From assembly GCF_032118995.1 (NCBI RefSeq), contig NC_092662.1:12599701-12663700 (forward strand): a DNA stretch of 64,000 nucleotides, given 5' to 3'. Source of the stretch: Asterias amurensis. Its lineage: Eukaryota > Echinodermata > Asteroidea > Forcipulatida > Asteriidae. Position numbers and translations under genes: made by a program. This document shows, in pieces, positions 47,801 through 55,781 of the stretch. The notes beneath the pieces are model-generated. The model ran no database searches. It was not told the DNA's origin and saw nothing but the letters and a program-made list of their open reading frames with translations. Position 1 is the stretch's first letter; the number at the start of each line of letters is the position of its first letter.

Positions 47801-50800
47801 GCCTGAAGCCGAATCCAAAGCCGAAGCCGTGGTTTCGAAAAGGGCCATAGCACACAAAAGTCAAGAAACTCTTCAATTACTCAACCCATACACAAATTAT
47901 TGTGTGAGTCCCACATCCAAAAGGAACAAAAAAATCAAGAGACTGTCTCGAAAGTCTAGTTTGCCAATGTCACAAAATTTTGTATTGGTTTCGCTGGAAT
48001 TGTTCTTTATTGGTCACTGGGGAGAGATGTCCCTTTCTTTTGAAAGTGAATTTTGAAATATTATCTGCCCATACAGCCAGACTGTCCCAAGGGGTTGAGG
48101 GGGGTCTCTATTGGGTCAAATTTAATTGGACATATTTAGAGAGGTTATACTCCAGGTGGGACATTGCAAGTCTTTACTTCTGAAAGCAAGTGCACTGGGG
48201 ACAGGGTTTCTGGCTGTCGAACAATGAGTTAAAGGTTGCTTTCCAAAAGAGAGCATTCATGTCAAATAACGAAGGGTACTTCGGAATAATGTACTTTCTT
48301 ATGTCTGTCTTCAGAGGCCAGAGGCAAAGTAAACCTTTGGTTTTGGAATCATTTGATTGTCAATTGTATTGAACCTGTAATTGGACTACGCAATCTGAGA
48401 AACGTTTCATGCAGAAACGTTTCTCAGATTGAAATGTTTTTGAATCTCTCTCTCTAAAACCGCTTTCCTTTGAAGGGAATTGTTTCTCAAATAGTTTTAC
48501 ATTATTGACATTTTCAGTGCTTCTGACCAAGTAAGTTATTAATGGTCTGTAACTTTTGAAGTAATTACTAAAGGAATATCCTCTCATCCACGACACACCA
48601 TTTAAGTAGTAAAAAATGCCAGAGGCTTTGACCATAGCAGAAGCAAAGAGCGCATTCCCACATGATTAGTTGCAGGCGTGAAATCGCGGTCGCGTTCCCA
48701 CTTGAGTATGATCGAGCTTTGATCCCCTTTTTGGGAACGAAAGTGGATTCAAAAGAACACTGTTTCGCTAGCAAATTGCGGGGGGTTTGATCGCCCTTTG
48801 CGCTCCCACTAGACTTTTGATCGCCCATTAATCCACAAGGGCGATCAGATCCCGCTTAAATCCTACTCCCGAGGAGGATCAAAATTGCACGGTCAGATCC
48901 TGATCGCCCTCGCGTTCCCAATTGAGCTTATTTCTCTTTGATCGCCCTTTGATTGCCCTTTCGGGGTCTTGATCTCCCTTTTCTCGAATTGGGAGATCAA
49001 TGCGGGGTCCAGTGGGAGTGGGATCAGAGTCTTCCTTGAAGGCTTAATTTCTTGTCACTTTATACACTTAGAGAAAGTCTCTGCTACGGTCAAAACGTCA
49101 GGCCACTAACTATTTTTGGTTTTAAGATTGGAACAAATCAATATTTCGATTATTAGTAACAATAATAACCCTTTTTTATATAGCGCTTTTCACACCCGGA
49201 GGGCGTCCCTTAGCGCTTCACATTATTACCCCTAGTCACTGGGCCTTAAATCACTCCTTAAACCATCTCAGCTCCCTGGTGGGGAGTATGCAGCCTGTGC
49301 AACATTAATATGCGCTACTCGGCTAAATCAATCACAAGAACCATCTCTGCCCTCACAGGTACCCATTTACCCCTGGGTGGAGAGACGCAATTATAGTTAA
49401 GTGTCTTGCTCAGGGACACAAGTGTCACGACCGGAATTCGAACCAACACTCTGCTGAACAGAAGCACCAGAGCTCGAGTTCGGTGCTCTTATCCGCTAGG
49501 CCACGACACCCTACATTAAAATGCTTTTAATCATATATTTTCGTCTTAATGAAATAACTTACGTGCAACCGATGACATCAAAGTTGAAGTAGTCTGGCAG
49601 GCACTGGTTGCATTTTTCACCGGTAACTCCAGTCTTGCAGACGCACTGACCATAGCTGTCACATTGGAGATTCAATGAACCTGAAAGTGGGGACCAATCG
49701 ATTAACGTCTTAACAAGGATGAACAAAAACACACACATGTAGAACTGAAAAGATAGCTTACCCAACTTGAACTAGTTACATGCAGACCTACACACATGGC
49801 ATTACATTTTGGGAAGTCACCAGTTTCTGCTTAGCAATTTTATTTACTGCTCAGCATTTTTTTTAGTTTGATAGTTCTATTCAGTTTAGCTCCTTGATTG
49901 TGCTTTTCAACTTAGTCAGTTTTCCCTTGCTGCTTATTACTTGAAATTTGAAATAAAAAACTGTCTCCCGCCAAGGTGACCCCCTGGCTGCCTCTTCCCA
50001 TGTTGTATCATACACTTGGGTGGGGTCCCTGGTGATACGACATTTAGGCCAACAGGTTGAATGGCTTCTGAGTGGCACTCATGATAAAAAACTTTGACAA
50101 AATAGGGAGCAGCCAACATTAGGGCTTGATAGCTCCGTTGGTATAATGGCATCACGTTAGTCTAGAAGTCGCATGTTCTAGTTCCACTCTAGCCAATTTC
50201 CTTCAATCAACCCAAAATAATTTTTGCTAAGTTCACAAGCTGCAGGGTGAGATGACAGGTCTGATACTTCAGGGAGGCAATGAAGGCGATTGCCTCCATG
50301 CCCCCCAGTTATTGCCTTGATGCCCTTGAAATGCTCCAGTAGAAATTCACAATTTCCTCATAGGGTGGTGCCCTTTACCAAGGAGGAAAAAAAATGCGTT
50401 GGTGCCCTCGCCTTTTCAAAAACGAAACATACCCGCCTGATGAGATAAGATGAGGCTTTCATTACTTACCAACTGGGTCACAGTTGCACGGCTGGCACAC
50501 GTCATCCACAGACGTCTGGTAGAAGTTGTCTCTGCAACGTTCACAGCTATGCCCTGCGGTGTTTCCCTCACAGTCAAGGCAGTTTCCACCATGCCCTGTG
50601 CGGTCATAGAGGTCCTGATCGAAGGTGCAACGGTTGGAGCGGCCATTGCAGTTACACGCTGTTGACAAGAAGAGACAAATTCAATATTGACAATGGTTTA
50701 CCTTAGCCGTGGTCTGCTGGCCAAATGCCAGTTAAACCCGGTCAAAATTCTGTCTAAGAAGTCCCACTGGCTAGTTTATTGCTGAAGTCATATAGCTACA

Positions 50801-53800
50801 CTTCATATTAGTTTAAAATACAAGCCCCATGCAGGCCTGATACTTCACGGAGGCAACGAAGGCGATTGCCTCCGTGTCCCCTGGTAATTGCCTTGGTGCC
50901 CTTGAAATGCTACAGTAGAAATTTGCAATTTCATCATTGGGTGCCCTTTACCCAAAAGAAAATGCCTTGGTGCCCTTGCCCTTTCAAAAACGAAGCATAC
51001 AGCCCTGCCCATGCTATAATGACAATATTGAAACGAAAATTTTAAAATGAGGACAAGTCAAAAAGCTGGCGAACTGGTGGAATGACAACCTAAATAACAG
51101 GTCCTGCTCGCTAGTTCTTCCAGATATGTCAACTCTCCCGAAACTGTTGCATCACTCAATAGTGTAAAATGCAGAAAGCATTATTTTTCGGGCTTTAATT
51201 TCAAACATCTTTTTGCAACTCATCCCCACCGTTCTTGGAAAATGTCTCAATACATAAAAAACAAAACTGTCGACAGAAAATTCTGAGAGGTCCTTGGTAT
51301 TTTAACTGGCATTTGGCCAGTGTATTGTAAGGATGAACTCTATATATATGCTTGTATGCTTGGCCAAGTGATAAGCAATTGTTACTTTTGGGCCTACAAT
51401 TCAAAGTCCTCCAGTCTCAGACTAGGCCTACAGTCCCAAATCCTTCAATCTCAGACAACTTCCCTAGTATAATTTTGAGTGAGTTTGGAGGACGATTACG
51501 GTTTTCCAAATGAAAAACAAAGTCACAACAGACTGCGGTGACCCATCCAATTCCGCAAAGCTGTTTTTACATCAATTGTTATGCAATTCTCACTGAAGCG
51601 TATCCTAATTACAAACAGGATACTTCATATCCGATCCACAATGAAGTGTAATATTTTGCTCTGGGATTCGATTATGATTTTTATATATTTTTTTTACCAC
51701 ATTTATATCCTCTCACAAGATTGTTTTACTACTGTACCATTTTTGTTACAGGCAAGCCCCTACTACCAACCTATTTTAAAAGGGCCCTATAATAAATCTG
51801 AGTTGACATTAAAAGCCCTCAGGGGGGGGGGTCTTGAATTCAATAAAAACTGTGTGGTTAAATGTGGCATACATTGGAAACTCAGACAATGGCCGGTCTG
51901 TGTTCTTGGTTTTGAAAGGGTTGAGGTTTGACCATTGGCATTTCCTGCAAGATACAAACTATAGAAACAAAGTCTGCGGTGGTATCTGGCAACAAATTCT
52001 GGTATCATGGGGGTTCCCGTTCCTTGATTTAAAGCCATTGAACACTTTCGGAACAGAGACAAAATTAAAAGTTCACAGCTTTACAAATAACTTACAGGGT
52101 TTACAGAAGGTAATGGTGAAAGACTTCTCTTGAAATATTATTCCATGAAATGCTTTACTTTTTGAGAAAACATTAAAACAATATCAATTCTTGATATCTA
52201 GAATTACAGATTTATTTTAAACACATGTCATGTCATGGCGAAACGTGCCGAAACACGGGCGGGTGTTTCCATTTTCCATTCCCTTATAAAAGGCTTCAGC
52301 TGAAGCCTTTTATTATTTTGAGTGAGAAATTACCTCTTTCTCAAAAACTATGTTACTTCAGAGGGAGCCGTTTCTCACAATGTTTTATAGTAGTCTAGCA
52401 ACACCTCTCCATTGCTCATTACTAGGTAAGTTTTTATGCTAACAATTATTTTGAGTAACAAAATATTGGAAACAAGAAGTTGGCACTTAAAGTCACCTGG
52501 AAGTGGTATTTTTTCAAAATAAAGCTTTTGTCACTAATATATGTGTTTTGATGAGTGGAATGGGAATAAACATTTAACTAAGGTTTAAAAAATCAGTTCT
52601 TATGTTATTTACAAATTTAAGAGTAGACCCCGACCCGAGAGGGCGCTGTTCGTGACGTCAATCGAGGCAGACTTTGCCTGTAATGCATAGAGTAAACACA
52701 ATTGCAAAGTACATGTACGGACCAAGTCGTGAGTTTGTACGTTTCAAAAAAATAAAAATTGTTTTTTTCCGGCAATGCTGACCAGGTGTATTGCTGCTGA
52801 ATGCAGTAAAAACACTTTTTGAAATGTACCAACTCACGACTTGGACGTACATGTACTTTGCACGTGTGTTTACTATACGCATTGCAGGCAAAGTCTGCCT
52901 CGATTGACGTCACAAAAGGGTAGGCGGAGTCAGCCCCCCAAACTACTTTATATATTTTTTAAACATATAAATCGTGACAAACAATTACTAGAAAAAATGT
53001 TTTATTGTTCGTAAGCATATACTCTTCTGTTTGAAAGAAAAAAAATTCTATTTCCAGGTGACTTTAAAGTTTTTCACAGGAGATGAAGCAAATCTCTGCC
53101 ATCATCAATACAAGATGTGACAAACCGAAAGGTGACGCATGCAAAACAATCTAAATACTCCGTTAACCAAATGTGGAGAGCAGATGTATTGAAAATGGGA
53201 AAACCATCTGGGAAGATTACAGAAAAATAAATACATGCACTAATGTCTAATGTAAAAGGCCAAGGCAGGTTCATCTTCAGCATCTAGACTGAGTGTGGAA
53301 CTAACTTGTGCCTGCTACGCAAAAGTCTTTTAGAAGAATATACAAATCACAAAAAATAGACTAGAAATTACAGATAGTCTGTTTAAAATGTTTGTCTTTT
53401 GGGGAGGGGTCTATTTTTAGTCTGCTTAGAACTGTTTGCTTTGGGGATTGTGGTTTTACCGGAATAAATTGAACAAAAACGATAAATAAAAGACAGTGCA
53501 GCCTGCAACTTGGGCCATCTTTTTCAGACATAAAAATAAAATGAGTATTGAAAAGATCTCCTTATCAAATATTCAGACAACGATTCCCCCAGATGTAAGT
53601 TACTTTACTTTACACTGAACATGGTGGAAGGGAAAAAACCCTTTTTATTTAGAGTTAGTCACAATATATGATAAACCTAACCCTTCATCCTCCCTACAGG
53701 TCCAGTCCGAGGATAACAAGTCAAGAAGTCATAAAATCTTAAATTCATTATTTTGGGTTCTTTTGGCCACCCATACAGTACAACAGTGCCTGGGAGTGTA

Positions 53801-55748
53801 GGTTGAAAGAGACTAAACAATTTCAAATTTTTTAACAGTATAATAGTCTTTCAGTCAAGAAAAAACTAATTGCAAAAACTATTGATAAGCTTTCCTTAAA
53901 ATGTCAACAGACATCAAGGCTCAAAATTTTGGGGGAAATCCACAAAACTGACCAGAGAATTTGTTACGATACAAGACCAGAATCAAACTGAAAAGAACAC
54001 AACCTGTAGGTACCTCCATGAACACATTATGTACACAGTTTCACATTTTGGAACAAGCACAACAGATAATATTTATCAAATTTTTCTTATGGGCAATCAA
54101 CAGAAGGGAAGATATTTGTATTTATCAGTCTTAACTTTATGTTTTTGAATACCGGCCAAAATGTGCATATCGGCTAAAATGGGGGAGCAACCCTAATGTA
54201 TTGATCATGTGTATTGATTCTTCCTCCATGGTATACAAGGTACAACCTTTCTTTATTGAACATTTCCTTTTTTTTTAAATAGCTCTATGAAGGTTCAATG
54301 ACTCTAGAGCTTGTGACTACTTGTACAGTAAAGCCAATCAATTTAGAGCGCTTAAAACATATCAAGAGATAATATACAAATATAACACGGTTTGAGGGTG
54401 ACTAGTCGATATTAGCTCCCCGAGGTATTGGAAGTTGACAAACTAGTTCCCGAGGCAAAGCCGAGGGAACTAGTTTGTCAACTTCCAATACCGAGGGGAG
54501 CTCATCGACTAGTCACCCGAAATAAACCATGTTATATTTGTTTTACTATACTTCATACATATTCAGTTACCAGAACATGAGTTTTGAGCAAGAGAAAATG
54601 ATTACTGTGAAACTAATACACATGATAAGTTTGTTCATGAGTTGGATGTCGCTTAGAGAGCGCTGTTCGTGCGTGTATACAAATTGGTGCCATGCCAGAA
54701 TCAATAGCGCCCGGGGATGACGTCGCGCAATGGTAGTGCGCATGACAAGTAGAATAGCTCCCGGGGAACTATTACTTGTCATGCGCATTTACCACTTGCG
54801 TGAATACTCACGTGCGCGCTTGGTAGTTAGCAAAATTAACACCTATGAATGATGATGATGAATGGACCAATGAGAACTCGACTCTCTGTCATGAATATGT
54901 ATGAGGTATAGTAAAAGAGATTATTTTCTGAAAAATACAATTAATTTACTAAAGCCTACAACTTTCGCAACTCCTTTTAAAGCATTTCTCCATGTTTAGA
55001 GTAAAATAACATTTCAGCATCATCTAAATATTTTAGATAACATTCAACTCAAGAGTCAATGTAAACCAACAAATCACACATTGCACACTGAGCATGCAGA
55101 AATATTGAACCAAGGCAATTTTGGTTGTGAAGTTGCAAGATAATAATGGAAGAAAAAACACCCTTGTCGCACGAGGTTGTGTGCTTTCATATGCTTGATT
55201 TCGGGACCTCAAAATCTTATTATGAGGTCTCGAAATAAATTACTTCTTTCTCGAAAACTACATTACTCCAGAGTGTGCCGTTTCTCACATTGTTTATACT
55301 ATCAACAGCTCTCCATTGCTTGTTACCAAAGTAACTTTTATGCTAACAATTATTTTGAGTAATTACCAATAGTGTCCAGTGCCTTTAACCATGCTGTAAC
55401 CGATTTCATGTTTACTGATGTATTGTAAACCTTTTATCCTTACATCTGGCTGGTCCAGATTGTGCATGTCTTTTGTAGAACTTTTAAATTTTGTAACCAT
55501 GCAGGCCTGATACTTAACGGAGGCAACGAAGGCGATTGCCTCCATGTCCCCTGGTCATTGCCTTGGTGCCCTTGAAATGCTCCAGTAGAAATTTACAAAT
55601 TTCATCATAGGGTGCCCTTTACCAAGGAGAAAATGCCTTGGTGCCCTTGCCCTTTCAGAAACGAAGTATACAGCCCTGAACATGACATTGTAGTATTGCC
55701 ATGTAATGCTACCGACAACGTGTTGTGTTTTAAACCGAAACAAACAAA

Positions 55749-55781
<33 letters not shown>

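Larger units (their letters stand above)
46340..49145. other. Laminin intron 3 interior: no exon recognised
   Basis: AT-rich sequence to about 47650, a foldback element at 47678-47846, then an unassigned stretch with an ACGTTTC(T/A)CAGATTG inverted pair near 48390-48432, and a GATCGCCC-rich element at about 48640-49040. The 101-codon frame at 47751-48056 runs through the foldback element and is not a gene. Confidence 0.5.

Noticed and set aside
47751..48056. 101-codon plus-strand frame
   Set aside because: It begins inside a foldback element and runs through unconserved intron sequence with no domain.
53074..53283. Minus-strand frame in laminin intron 1, considered as an LN-domain exon
   Set aside because: It lacks the conserved LN cysteines and any CMPEFVNAAF-like start, and has no fitting splice boundaries.
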